A stretch of DNA of 64,000 nucleotides from Clostridium_AD sp937920395 (lineage in GTDB: Bacteria; Bacillota; Clostridia; Clostridiales; Clostridiaceae), in the NCBI GenBank assembly GCA_052274345.1, contig DAVZGP010000004.1, positions 73,298 through 137,297 of the forward strand. Reading direction: 5' to 3'. Shown here piece after piece: positions 25,308-33,800 of the stretch. The notes below the pieces were generated by a model that saw only the letters and a program-made list of their open reading frames with translations, was not told the DNA's origin and ran no database searches. The translations under genes were made by a program, and so were the position numbers. How positions within the stretch are numbered: position 1 is the stretch's first letter; each line of letters starts with the position of its first letter.

Positions 25308-26084
25308 TCATCCTATTTGTACACTTGTCATAGACATAGAACTATGTTGTACCCCCTTATATATAAACTTAACTTCATCTTCTTCATCCTGCATTCCAGC
25401 TATATAGAGTAATGGTAAATAATGTTCCTTTGTAGGTACAGATAATTTGGCACTTGCCCCTATTTTTTGATAATTTATAATATTATCATGCTTTCTATTT
25501 ACAATAGCATCACAAATGTAATTATCAAATTCAGACGCCCATTCAAATGGAGTTACATTCATATCATAATCCATTCTTCCTAAATTATGCACAATATCTC
25601 CACTTCCTATTATCAAAATTCCTTTCTCACGGAGTATCGAAAGTTTTCTACCAAGATCATAATGGTACTGTTCATTTCCTAGTTTATTCAGACTCATTTG
25701 AAATACTGGTATTTCAGCCTTAGGATACAAATGTGATAGCACTGACCAAGCACCATGATCCAATCCCCATTTTTCTGTTAGCATCACGTTTGAATCCTTA
25801 AGTTCCGCGGCTACCATCTGTGCATATTTTTTTGATCCAGTAGGCTTATATTTAAGATTATATAGTTCCTCTGGAAAACCATAAAAATCATAGATCTGTT
25901 CTGGTTCATCTGATGATGTAATAAATGTACCTTCAGTCTCCCAATGAGCCGAAATTACTAAAATTGCTTCAGGCTTTGGGATATTTTGGGTTGATTTACT
26001 AATCGCCTCTGTATATTCATTATTTAATACTGCATTCATAGGACTTCCGTGACCAATAAATAATACTGGCATTTTTTTATTCAT
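25308..26084 (-). CDS. DODA-type class III extradiol dioxygenase family protein (YgiD-like)
   Basis: 258 residues from the ATG at 26084 (GGGGG 8 bases upstream); the TTG two codons earlier is too close. It matches the 4,5-DOPA extradiol dioxygenase family. Metal ligands are visible as the N-terminal FIGHGSPMNA, SAHWETEGTF and LDHGAWSVL, plus GSGDIVHNL near residue 165. Family members open catechol rings using non-haem iron or bind zinc. In an anaerobe the true reaction is unclear. It is the first gene behind a yybP-ykoY Mn2+ riboswitch and is followed by a terminator, so its expression should rise with manganese. That suggests a metal-linked role not yet described. Confidence 0.85.
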   Translation of the reverse strand: MNKKMPVLFIGHGSPMNAVLNNEYTEAISKSTQNIPKPEAILVISAHWETEGTFITSSDEPEQIYDFYGFPEELYNLKYKPTGSKKYAQMVAAELKDSNVMLTEKWGLDHGAWSVLSHLYPKAEIPVFQMSLNKLGNEQYHYDLGRKLSILREKGILIIGSGDIVHNLGRMDYDMNVTPFEWASEFDNYICDAIVNRKHDNIINYQKIGASAKLSVPTKEHYLPLLYIAGMQDEEDEVKFIYKGVQHSSMSMTSVQIG

Positions 26085-26203
26085 TATCAAATCCCCCTAT
26101 TTATATCCATTTATTCATATTAACCCTTGTTTTAACAAAATAATTTAACACTCTTACTTATTTACAATTTTAACTAATTTAATATTATTATTCAAACATA
26201 AAA

Positions 26204-26252
26204 TAAAAAAGAGACCCTTAACATAATTCAAAAGAATTATGTTAAAAGTCTC
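26204..26252 (-). terminator. Terminator of the Mn2+ riboswitch
   Basis: On the minus strand GAGACTTTTAACATAATTC pairs with GAATTATGTTAAGGGTCTC and T residues follow. The first arm is the aptamer's own P1 3' strand, so aptamer folding and termination exclude each other, giving a metal-induced ON switch. Confidence 0.9.
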
Positions 26253-26330
26253 GTTACCTTTAAGGTCATAAAGCCAGGTGTTATATGCACCAGTATGTTG
26301 ACTTTATTGTTATAACTACTCCCTTTTAAC
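26241..26330 (-). promoter_or_regulatory. yybP-ykoY manganese riboswitch
   Basis: Minus-strand P1 arms are GTTAAAAGGGAGTAG and AACGAGACTTTTAAC. Between them lie AATAAAGTCAACATACTGG and CACCTGGCTTTATGACC, matching the conserved L1 (GGGAGUAG) and the hairpin carrying the Mn2+-binding L3 loop of the family. It precedes the DODA-like gene by about 155 bases. Confidence 0.88.
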
Positions 26331-26336
26331 AATTTA

Positions 26337-26365
26337 ATTATATAAAAAATATCCGTACTTGTCAA
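26337..26365 (-). promoter_or_regulatory. Sigma-A promoter of the Mn2+ riboswitch transcript
   Basis: TTGACA (26360-26365, minus strand) and TATAAT (26337-26342), both perfect, are spaced by 17 bases. Transcription would start at about the first base of P1. Confidence 0.92.
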
Positions 26366-26389
26366 TAAAATCTATTTCAACACAAACTT

Positions 26390-27142
26390 TTACTCTTTGT
26401 TTCTAATATATTTAAGACTTATACTTGGATTACTTGTTTTTGTTGACCTAATCTCAAAAATATTTAGAGATGCAACAAACGGTGTAAGTTTTGTATAACC
26501 ATAATTTCTAGTATCAAAATCTGGATATCTCTTATTAAGCGTACTACCTAGTTCTCCTAAAAACGCCCAACCATCTTCATCTGAAATCTCAGTTATAATA
26601 GTTTTAATAGCCTCTACTAATTTAACAGAACTTATCATGCCACCCTTTAAATCTTCCTGAGCTTGTGTTCCCTTAGTACTAGGCACCTCAGTATGTTTTG
26701 GTGCCATAGATGCTAATACTTCAAGATATTTAAACTTCTCACAAGCAGAAATGAATGGCGTAGGAGTCTTTTTCTCTCCCATTCCAATAACATACATACC
26801 AGCTTCTCGAAGCCTAGCTGCTAGTTTAGTAAAATCACTATCACTAGATACTATACAAAATCCATCAACATTATTAGAATAGAGTATATCCATAGCATCT
26901 ATTATAAGTGCTGCATCTGTTGAATTTTTCCCTGTTGTATAGCTATATTGTTGTATTGGGCTTATAGAATAATTAAGCAACACATTTTTCCATGAAGCTA
27001 ATTGAGGTTTAGTCCAATCTCCATAAATTCTTTTATAAGTAGGTGTCCCATGATTTGAAATTTCATCAATGATATATTTTATATATTTATCAGATACGTT
27101 ATCAGCATCAATCAAAACTGCAATTCTCTTATCTTTCTCCAT
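26390..27142 (-). CDS. NYN-domain ribonuclease-like protein with LOTUS/OST-HTH domain
   Basis: 250 residues. Residues 1-150 form a NYN (PIN-like) domain with the acidic cluster AVLIDADN (near residue 9), DAALIIDAMD (near 77) and IVSSDSDF (near 97), which would bind Mg2+ for RNA cleavage. After a linker (about 155-170), residues 172-250 form an OST-HTH/LOTUS domain with FLGELGSTLNKRYPDFDTRNYG, a known RNA or G-quadruplex binding module. The combination is widespread in bacteria with poorly known function, probably RNA processing or decay. It seems monocistronic. The ATG follows AAGGAG. Confidence 0.85.
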   Translation of the reverse strand: MEKDKRIAVLIDADNVSDKYIKYIIDEISNHGTPTYKRIYGDWTKPQLASWKNVLLNYSISPIQQYSYTTGKNSTDAALIIDAMDILYSNNVDGFCIVSSDSDFTKLAARLREAGMYVIGMGEKKTPTPFISACEKFKYLEVLASMAPKHTEVPSTKGTQAQEDLKGGMISSVKLVEAIKTIITEISDEDGWAFLGELGSTLNKRYPDFDTRNYGYTKLTPFVASLNIFEIRSTKTSNPSISLKYIRNKE

Positions 27143-27296
27143 TTATTTCTCCTTCACACTTTAATAGACTTAAGCTATTTCACACTTAATTTATAGTTGT
27201 AATATTAAAATAGCACACTCTAATATAAGATTCTACAACATTATAAATATTCCTTCTTTATTTATAAAATCTTCTATAAGTACAAAGATAATGTCA

Positions 27297-28454
27297 TCAA
27301 TGTATTCTTCCTTCTGTATGCCTTATTACAATCTTCATTAGGAATAATTTGATTATACCCGCAATGGGTACAGATAAAAGCATCCCAAGTATACCTGCTA
27401 TTGAACCACCTATAGTAATTGCCATAATTACAAATATAGGATGAAGTCCCATACTATCACCTACAACCTTTGGCGATATAACAGCGCTATCAAGTTGCTG
27501 GACTGCAAGTAATAAAAGCACTGCCCATAAAGCAATAATCGGATTTGGACTAAGTAGGCCAATAATAATAGCTGGAATACAACCAATTATTGGGCCAACA
27601 TATGGAATTATATTTGCAATACCTGCAGTTAACCCTATAAGAAAAGCAAAATCGAGTCCCATAATGGATAATCCAATACTACTAATTAAGCCAACTATTA
27701 AACCATCAAGCAATTGCCCTCTTATAAAGCTAAATATAATATCATTAATTTCAAAAATGGTTTTGTTAAGCCTCCTAAATTTACTTTCCTTCATTACAAT
27801 ACCTACAGAGTTAATATAAAGTTTCTTAAAAAACTCATGATCTTTTAATAAATAGAAGGAAATAAACAAACCAATAAAACCATTAAGCACTACGTTTCCA
27901 ATACCTGCAAATAAAGCGATAATACCATTTATAGAAACTGATAGATATGCATATACTTGCTTTATAGCTTGAGATAAATACCCTTTTATATCAATTGAAA
28001 GACCACTTTGTGTAATTTTCCTATTAATATAATCAAAAAGTTCGTTATATTGTTTTATATAATCTCCAATAGTAGCAAACATAGCTGTTAATGTTTGATT
28101 ACTACTTATTTGTCCACCAATCATTGCATAAATACTATAAATAAGTATAACAAATAATATAATCACCACTAAATATGTTAGTACAATACTAATTAAATGA
28201 GGCCTATATTTCAGTTTTAGCTGTTTAACAAGAAAAGTATTTATAATTTTTGATAACGGATATAGTAAATAAGCAATTACGCAACCAACAATAAGTGGAG
28301 ATATAATTGAAACTATAACCCCTATTATACCGATGATATTTGTAAATAATGCTTTAAAATTAAAGACTACATTATAACTTATAAATATTAGGGTTGCCCC
28401 TAATGCAACATATAATACCCACTCAAGATATCTTTTATCTAATTTATCTTTCAA
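27297..28454 (-). CDS. AI-2E family transporter (YtvI/YueF-like permease)
   Basis: 385 residues with seven to eight hydrophobic helices and a long loop between helices 3 and 4, the pattern of the AI-2 exporter family. The C-terminal signature is seen in GLTAGIANIIPYVGPIIGCIPA and LSPKVVG-like SPKVVGDSMGLHP near residue 315-330. Members transport autoinducer-2 or Na+/Li+ in exchange for H+; most have unknown substrates. It sits 51 bases downstream of the small membrane protein at 28506 and is likely co-transcribed. Start is TTG with AAGGAGA 7 bases before. Confidence 0.87.
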   Translation of the reverse strand: MKDKLDKRYLEWVLYVALGATLIFISYNVVFNFKALFTNIIGIIGVIVSIISPLIVGCVIAYLLYPLSKIINTFLVKQLKLKYRPHLISIVLTYLVVIILFVILIYSIYAMIGGQISSNQTLTAMFATIGDYIKQYNELFDYINRKITQSGLSIDIKGYLSQAIKQVYAYLSVSINGIIALFAGIGNVVLNGFIGLFISFYLLKDHEFFKKLYINSVGIVMKESKFRRLNKTIFEINDIIFSFIRGQLLDGLIVGLISSIGLSIMGLDFAFLIGLTAGIANIIPYVGPIIGCIPAIIIGLLSPNPIIALWAVLLLLAVQQLDSAVISPKVVGDSMGLHPIFVIMAITIGGSIAGILGMLLSVPIAGIIKLFLMKIVIRHTEGRIH

Positions 28455-28505
28455 ATTTATATTCTCCTTAGTAATTATTTTAAAAAGTTATGTTATAATT
28501 CATAT

Positions 28506-28916
28506 TTATATAATATGAATCACTATAGCTAGTAATAAAACAAATGCCATAGTACGGTGAATTTTAAGCCACATTCCTTTACGATTTTTATTTATAAACG
28601 CACCATAAACACCTAAAAAGAATATGGTGACCATAAATGATGCTGCAATTATACCAGTTATACTAATTCGAATTGATGAAAAAGCAATAATAAAATGAGT
28701 AAGTACAGTAAATATTGCTATTGTACCTGCCAACTTATGATATTTAATAATTATTTTCATTAATTTTCTATATAAATCAACTATTTGTTTTTTTTCTTTT
28801 CCAAGTTTGCTAATATATTTTTTATTAATAAACTTCACAAAATAATTTGAAATTGCTATACCAAAACATATAACTGTCACCCAACCTAAAAATCCAAATA
28901 AAGCTCTTAATTGCAT
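28506..28916 (-). CDS. Small four-helix membrane protein, b-type-cytochrome-like
   Basis: 136 residues, almost all in four hydrophobic helices. Helices 2 and 4 have paired histidines: YHKLAG and VLTHFII, then LKIHRTM and IVIHII. Two His in each of two helices is the arrangement used for bis-histidine haem b in cytochrome b561 and ferric-reductase-like domains, so the protein may carry one or two haems in the membrane. There is no soluble domain for a redox partner. It is upstream of the AI-2E family gene, 51 bases apart. Family assignment comes from the histidine spacing only, and it may be an uncharacterised family. Confidence 0.6.
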   Translation of the reverse strand: MQLRALFGFLGWVTVICFGIAISNYFVKFINKKYISKLGKEKKQIVDLYRKLMKIIIKYHKLAGTIAIFTVLTHFIIAFSSIRISITGIIAASFMVTIFFLGVYGAFINKNRKGMWLKIHRTMAFVLLLAIVIHII

Positions 28917-29107
28917 AATACAATTTCTCCCCCTTGTAACCTCTTTAATATTTCGTCCTTATTACTAATAACTTAAGCAATAAATTCTTCCACCATCTTT
29001 TATTGTGTCCACAATCATTTAAAATTTATCATAATTAGGATTATATTTGCATTTATATTAAAAATGAGTATAAAAAAAGCCGTAACCATTTACTTTAGGA
29101 ACTATTT

Positions 29108-30214
29108 TCATATAAAAACTTTTGGTATACTATCATTCACAGTTAAGTACATCATTGGTGGGTAATACATTAAAAAGCCAAGAATATCTCCTAATTTAGG
29201 TTCAACTTCACAATCTTCAATATCTACAATTAAGTGATCTGAACTACTTCCTATAATTTTAACACCTTGTTTTTGTGGAATTAGCTTATCATGTAATCCA
29301 AAATCCTGTTTTCCCACTGCAAGTAGTGCCCTTTTTCTTATACCTTTATCATCATAAGTTGGTTTAGTCCCAAAAGCATCAATAAACACCTCTCCAATAG
29401 GATGCGTAGGTTTATTTTTTATTTCAACAATCTGTGCCTTTAGTACAAATGTATCCTTATGCATATGGTTCATATCATATCCCCAAAATTCTTCTAAATC
29501 CTCTGCTAACAGTATTCCTTCTCCTACTCTTAAATTATTTATTCTCTTAGGCATTTTACCATCTAATATTAGTGGTAACGAACTTGTAGCCCCTCCAGAA
29601 ATTATATCAAGTCTTCTATTTATCTTACTTTCAATTATTTCGGCAATACTACAAAGCCTCCCTAAATTCTTAACAGTTGGGACTATAGACCCATAACAAC
29701 CTAGATTTGTTCCAACCCCATACAATTCAACATTTTTAAGATGACTTTCTACGTGTATAGCTAAGTTAATAAATTTATCTTGATCATATACGCCTTCTCT
29801 TAAATCTCCAAGGTCAAGCATTAATATTACCTTATGCTTTTTCCTTTGCAATTCGCATTCCTTTTCAATCATATTCAATGTTTCAATTTCAGAATTTAAA
29901 CTAACCTGTGCAAATTTAACTAGTTTTTTTATTTCACTAAACATTGGAATTCTAAGCATCATAAAAGGCTTGTTTAAACCATATTCCTCTAGTTTAATTA
30001 TCTGATCCATTCTTGAACTTGCTATATATGTGCATCCTGCATTTACGAATTGCATAGATACCTCAGGTATTGCATTAAATCCCTTAACTACTCCAGCAAT
30101 GCTTATACCTTGGGTTTTACATAAATCTACCATACTTTTCACATTTTCATATACTTTTTTTAGGTTTATTTCAAGTATTGGATATATAATATCTGAATAA
30201 GTTTTCTGATTCAT
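29108..30214 (-). CDS. Alanine/ornithine racemase family PLP enzyme
   Basis: 368 residues of the fold-type III PLP enzyme family that includes alanine racemase and the ornithine racemase Orr of clostridia. The PLP lysine is in IAGVVKGFNA near residue 44. The phosphate-binding region is the RVGEGILLAEDL stretch. The barrel domain is followed by a beta domain ending KLGDILGFLMYYPPMMYLT. Overall length and the SGGATSSLPLIL segment fit the Orr/YhfX-like subgroup better than canonical alanine racemase. A role in D-ornithine formation for Stickland-type ornithine use is possible, but no ornithine genes are adjacent, so specificity is open. It is likely monocistronic. Confidence 0.8.
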   Translation of the reverse strand: MNQKTYSDIIYPILEINLKKVYENVKSMVDLCKTQGISIAGVVKGFNAIPEVSMQFVNAGCTYIASSRMDQIIKLEEYGLNKPFMMLRIPMFSEIKKLVKFAQVSLNSEIETLNMIEKECELQRKKHKVILMLDLGDLREGVYDQDKFINLAIHVESHLKNVELYGVGTNLGCYGSIVPTVKNLGRLCSIAEIIESKINRRLDIISGGATSSLPLILDGKMPKRINNLRVGEGILLAEDLEEFWGYDMNHMHKDTFVLKAQIVEIKNKPTHPIGEVFIDAFGTKPTYDDKGIRKRALLAVGKQDFGLHDKLIPQKQGVKIIGSSSDHLIVDIEDCEVEPKLGDILGFLMYYPPMMYLTVNDSIPKVFI

Positions 30215-30390
30215 ACCTGTTCTCCCTTAAAAGTTTTTATATTTAAAATATATTCTATAACTCTAATCATGTGATTTTCTCTTTTTCATATTTTTTAACT
30301 TACAATAGCAGATTCCAAACTAAGATATATTTTAACAAAATTATAATATTGCTATCTATTAATGATAGCGATATTTATAAAATCATAAAA

Positions 30391-30432
30391 TAAAAATATA
30401 GTTAAGATGAGTTTATTACACCTTAACTATAT
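30391..30432 (-). terminator. Terminator of the SPFH/zinc-ribbon operon
   Basis: ATATAGTTAAG (minus strand) pairs with CTTAACTATAT and is followed by TTTTATTTT. It lies in the 312-base gap 30215-30526, which otherwise holds AT-rich DNA and a minor hairpin GCTATC...GATAGC at 30351-30369. Confidence 0.82.
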
Positions 30433-30526
30433 CTCTTAGAATTTAATTTTAAACAAAGTCTGATATAACAAAAAAATGTTGTATATTCTTACTTTTTTAT
30501 CATTAATAATAATTTAATAATAATTT

Positions 30527-30916
30527 TTATTTATTAACATAATTATTATAAAACTTTTCGTCACTTGCCGTTAGATAAATAATTCCTTCTATTATACCAA
30601 TAAAAGCAGGTATATAAGTCCAACAAAAAATCAAATATAAAATTCCTATTTTAATCTTCCCCAAATAGAATTTGTGTACACCTAGACCTCCAAGTAAAAT
30701 AGCAAGTATTCCAGCTGTAGTTTTGCTCTTACCTATAATAGGAACCCCTGTTGGCGTGTAAATTGGAGATTCTTGATATTGTGGTGACTGGCGTTGGTGT
30801 ACTTGATTTGTATTGTATTGTGGTGCCTGTTGGCTTATAGCTTGCCCGCAGTACTTACACTCAGTTGCATTTAAATCTATTGATGCCCCACATGCTGAAC
30901 ATTGTTTTTCACTCAT
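30527..30916 (-). CDS. Zinc-ribbon plus TM2-domain membrane protein
   Basis: 129 residues from the ATG at 30916 (GGGGAGAG about 8 bases upstream). The N terminus is a zinc ribbon (CSACGASIDLNATECKYCG, residues 6-24). A Gln-rich linker (about 28-60) leads to a TM2 domain with AGILAILLGGLGVHKFYLG and two hydrophobic helices. TM2 domains lie in the cytoplasmic membrane and often accompany signalling or envelope modules. It is the last gene of the SPFH operon. Its first 24 residues are almost identical to those of the next gene upstream, although the rest differs. Confidence 0.82.
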   Translation of the reverse strand: MSEKQCSACGASIDLNATECKYCGQAISQQAPQYNTNQVHQRQSPQYQESPIYTPTGVPIIGKSKTTAGILAILLGGLGVHKFYLGKIKIGILYLIFCWTYIPAFIGIIEGIIYLTASDEKFYNNYVNK

Positions 30917-30969
30917 TAACATCTCTCCCCTAAAAATTAATTTTTACTAAATAATATATTAATAGCAAA

Positions 30970-31413
30970 TTAAAATTTGTTAGGAAATTGCTTCTTATTT
31001 TTTTCCAAATTATAATACCAGTAATTACCTTTAAGTCCCCAAAGCACAGAAATTACTAAAGCTAACCAAGTCAATTTCACGCTTGAGAGTAGAATATTTA
31101 TTCCTAAAGTTACTAAAGCTAAACCCCATAATCCTTTAGTAAATGCCCAAATCCATGTAAAGAGAAATGAACACCAATTCCACTTTCCTTTATATACTTC
31201 ATTACTATCACTTATCTTTTGAAATTCTTGTTGATAATATGGTTTAATATAGTTGTTTTGACTATAAGAATTTTGTGCATTATTATTTATGCTTTGTTGT
31301 TGAGGTACTTTATATTGTGGTGCTTTAGCTGTTATTGCTTCACCACAGTATTTACATTCAGTCGCATTTAAATCAATTGATGCCCCACAAGCAGGGCATT
31401 TTTGCTCGCTCAT
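30970..31413 (-). CDS. Zinc-ribbon membrane protein with a DUF2628-like C terminus
   Basis: 147 residues from the ATG at 31413 (GGGAG 8 bases upstream). An N-terminal zinc ribbon (CPACGASIDLNATECKYCG) nearly identical to the neighbour's is followed by an Asn/Gln/Tyr-rich linker (about 25-65) and then WNWCSFLFTWIWAFTKGLWG, two hydrophobic helices and a basic tail. The aromatic W-rich stretch resembles DUF2628-type small membrane proteins. It lies 22 bases upstream-adjacent to the 246-residue membrane protein gene and is in the same operon. Function unknown. Confidence 0.75.
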   Translation of the reverse strand: MSEQKCPACGASIDLNATECKYCGEAITAKAPQYKVPQQQSINNNAQNSYSQNNYIKPYYQQEFQKISDSNEVYKGKWNWCSFLFTWIWAFTKGLWGLALVTLGINILLSSVKLTWLALVISVLWGLKGNYWYYNLEKNKKQFPNKF

Positions 31414-31434
31414 TAAAATCACTCCCTATATTCT

Positions 31435-32175
31435 TTATTTAATATTTAATATTTCTCTATTTACAACAAGTGTTCGTGTATCTTCAAGTAATCCTTTAAG
31501 CTCTGACAACATGTTATCTGTTAAAGTAACTTCAAGACCTGCTTGCACTGCTACTAAATTATCCTTAATCTGCTTTTCTAATTCTAAAACAGCACTGTTT
31601 TCAGTAATTCTACCAAAAGGTGTGGAAGCCTGAATACGTTCTTTTAAAATTTTAAAAACATTAATAATTGATAAAATAGACTTTTCTTTTTCTTTCTTGT
31701 TAAGTGTCGCTTCAATTTTTAATAATTGTAACATAACCAAAGATTTATCTGTCTTTTCTTTTTCTATTTTCATAGTATTTTCTATTTCACATTTTAAAAA
31801 TCTAGAAATTGTAGAAAGTGCAATAAGTAAAACTGCAAAAATAATTAATTCCCAAACCATATACCACACGGTACTTCCTGTTATGAAAAAAAGAGAAAAA
31901 ACATTAGCTATAATTACATACAATAATAGTAAAGTTACAGTTGACGCTAAATAAGGCATTCCTATGTTTTTAAATATCATACTTGGAAATATAACTACGC
32001 CATTAAAGATTATAATCCCAACAAGTAAAACGCCTAACATAAAAATAGATTTACCAGGTGCAATAATAAAAAATAAGCCATATACTTTAAAAAAAGCTAA
32101 TATTACTGCAATATCAAAAATAAAACATCCTGAAATTTTCAATCCGCCAATAGATGACATTTTGCTATTTTTCAT
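31435..32175 (-). CDS. Uncharacterised membrane protein with C-terminal helical domain
   Basis: 246 residues. I do not recognise a family. Residues 12-130 hold four hydrophobic helices; residues 133-246 are charged and strongly helical (KIEKEKTDKSLVMLQLLKIE and similar), probably a cytoplasmic coiled coil. No metal motif is visible, unlike the other three products of this operon. The gene starts 2 bases after the SPFH gene's stop, with its ribosome site GGAGGG inside that gene's last codons, so the two are translationally coupled. Such tight coupling suggests it partners the SPFH protein in the membrane. Confidence 0.7.
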   Translation of the reverse strand: MKNSKMSSIGGLKISGCFIFDIAVILAFFKVYGLFFIIAPGKSIFMLGVLLVGIIIFNGVVIFPSMIFKNIGMPYLASTVTLLLLYVIIANVFSLFFITGSTVWYMVWELIIFAVLLIALSTISRFLKCEIENTMKIEKEKTDKSLVMLQLLKIEATLNKKEKEKSILSIINVFKILKERIQASTPFGRITENSAVLELEKQIKDNLVAVQAGLEVTLTDNMLSELKGLLEDTRTLVVNREILNIK

Positions 32176-32177
32176 TA

Positions 32178-33323
32178 TTAACCCTCCATTTTAGTACCGC
32201 ATTCACAGCAGAACTTGGTTCCATTCAAGTTCTCAACATGACAATTTGGACATATTTTTTTCAGCATTGAACACCCACAGTTAGGACAAAATTTTGTATT
32301 AGCCTCAACTAATGTTTTACAAGAACTACATTTAATCTTTTCAATTGCGAGTCTTTCTCCACAATTGGAGCAGAATTTATCTCCTTGTAAATTCATCATC
32401 CCACACTTTTTACACGCTATATTTTTTCCATGTGTATCCATAACACTTCCAGCCGAAGAAGCGAAACTGTTTCCCACAGCAATACCTGCTCCAGCACCTA
32501 TCCCAAGTCCAATACCTGCTGTAGCCAAATTTCCTCCACCTTCATTAGATGCTGCAGATTCCATAACATCAAATGACCGCTTAACATTATAACGGTTATC
32601 TCCAATAATATCAAAAGCTGCTTTTTCTCCTAGTATTTTATTTACAATATCAAAATCTTCATCTGGGAAATTAACCGAGGCAATATAGAAATTAACAATG
32701 TTTATTCCGAACCTCTCGAATTCAAAAGCTAACTTTTCCTTTGATACACTTGATATTTCTTCTAATCGCGGAGTTATTTCAAGTACCGATATCTTCTGAT
32801 TAATTATTATATCTGCAATAATAGTCTTAACTTTTGTTACTATAACACCTTTGAAATATTTAATTACAAGATCATATTTTACAATTTGACTATCTCCAAG
32901 AGCACCAATTAATTCTGTTAAAAACACACGATAATCAGAAATTTTAATTGCAAATTGACCAAATGCACGTACCCTCAATCTAACAGCGTACTTCGGATCA
33001 ATTAAACTAATTGGGTCTGTGGTTCCCCATAAAATGTCTAACTTTGCAGTATTGTTTATAAAAAACACTTCTGCCGTAAATGGAGTTCTTCCTCCAAATG
33101 GAATATTAATTAAAGTCTTCAGAATAGGTATATTCTGAGTACTTAGAGTGTATGTGCCTGGAGAGAAATAATCTAATGCCTTTCCACCCTTAACAAAAAC
33201 CGCAACTTGACCTTCGCCTACAATAAGTTGTGTACCAAATACAAAACTGTCTCCTGGGTAGCGATAAACTAACCAATCTCGATTTACTATGCCATTAAAT
33301 TTTATAACGTCTATAATAGCCAA
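32178..33323 (-). CDS. SPFH-domain protein with three C-terminal zinc ribbons (YdjI-like)
   Basis: 381 residues from the TTG at 33323, which has GAGAGG 7-8 bases upstream and gives the family-typical beginning AIIDVIKFNG; the GTG at 33332 overlaps the ribosome site. Residues 1-240 form an SPFH/band-7 region (IRV-type RLRVRAFGQFAIKISDYR, FGINIVNFYIASVNFPDEDF). A Gly/Ala-rich stretch (about 262-290) follows, then three CxxC-type zinc ribbons: CKKCGMMNLQGDKFCSNCG, CSSCKTLVEANTKFCPNCG, CPNCHVENLNGTKFCCECG. The architecture matches YdjI/virion-core-like proteins, which in Bacillus sit with PspA-type envelope genes. It leads a four-gene operon with other zinc-ribbon membrane proteins. Confidence 0.85.
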   Translation of the reverse strand: MAIIDVIKFNGIVNRDWLVYRYPGDSFVFGTQLIVGEGQVAVFVKGGKALDYFSPGTYTLSTQNIPILKTLINIPFGGRTPFTAEVFFINNTAKLDILWGTTDPISLIDPKYAVRLRVRAFGQFAIKISDYRVFLTELIGALGDSQIVKYDLVIKYFKGVIVTKVKTIIADIIINQKISVLEITPRLEEISSVSKEKLAFEFERFGINIVNFYIASVNFPDEDFDIVNKILGEKAAFDIIGDNRYNVKRSFDVMESAASNEGGGNLATAGIGLGIGAGAGIAVGNSFASSAGSVMDTHGKNIACKKCGMMNLQGDKFCSNCGERLAIEKIKCSSCKTLVEANTKFCPNCGCSMLKKICPNCHVENLNGTKFCCECGTKMEG

Positions 33324-33800
33324 AATTATCACCTCTCAATTTTTAAGAATACATATTAAGCACACTGTTCCATATAATATACGTATTTTCTATATTCTCT
33401 AATAATTCTATTATTCCTTTATTTTATATGTATAATTTGGCGAAATATATGTCTTTTTGGTGTTCATGCCAATTAAGTCTTAAATTAAACTTTTTTTAAA
33501 TACATATATACTTTTAATATATTCCATTGAATGTGATATTATTATTAAATAATTATAGCCAGGTTGTACTATTACAATAGACTATTTTTTCTGGTTTTAA
33601 CCACATTATTAGTTTATCTTATAACAAGATATTCTACATATTCCTCTTCTTTCCACTCTCCCCAATTTATTATACACCTAAATGACTGCACTTATATATG
33701 TTAATATGTATGTTACATAAATGATGTTATAATAAAGCAGTAGAAAATAACTATAGAAGAAGAAAAAAACTATAAAAATACGAATAAAGAAGGAATTATA
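33324..33800. other. Divergent intergenic region, 477 bases
   Basis: Separates the SPFH operon (minus) from fetAB-like genes (plus). It is very AT-rich; a TATAAT at 33728-33733 could be the -10 of the plus genes, but no convincing -35 is visible. I see no ORF, riboswitch or long repeat in it. Confidence 0.4.
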
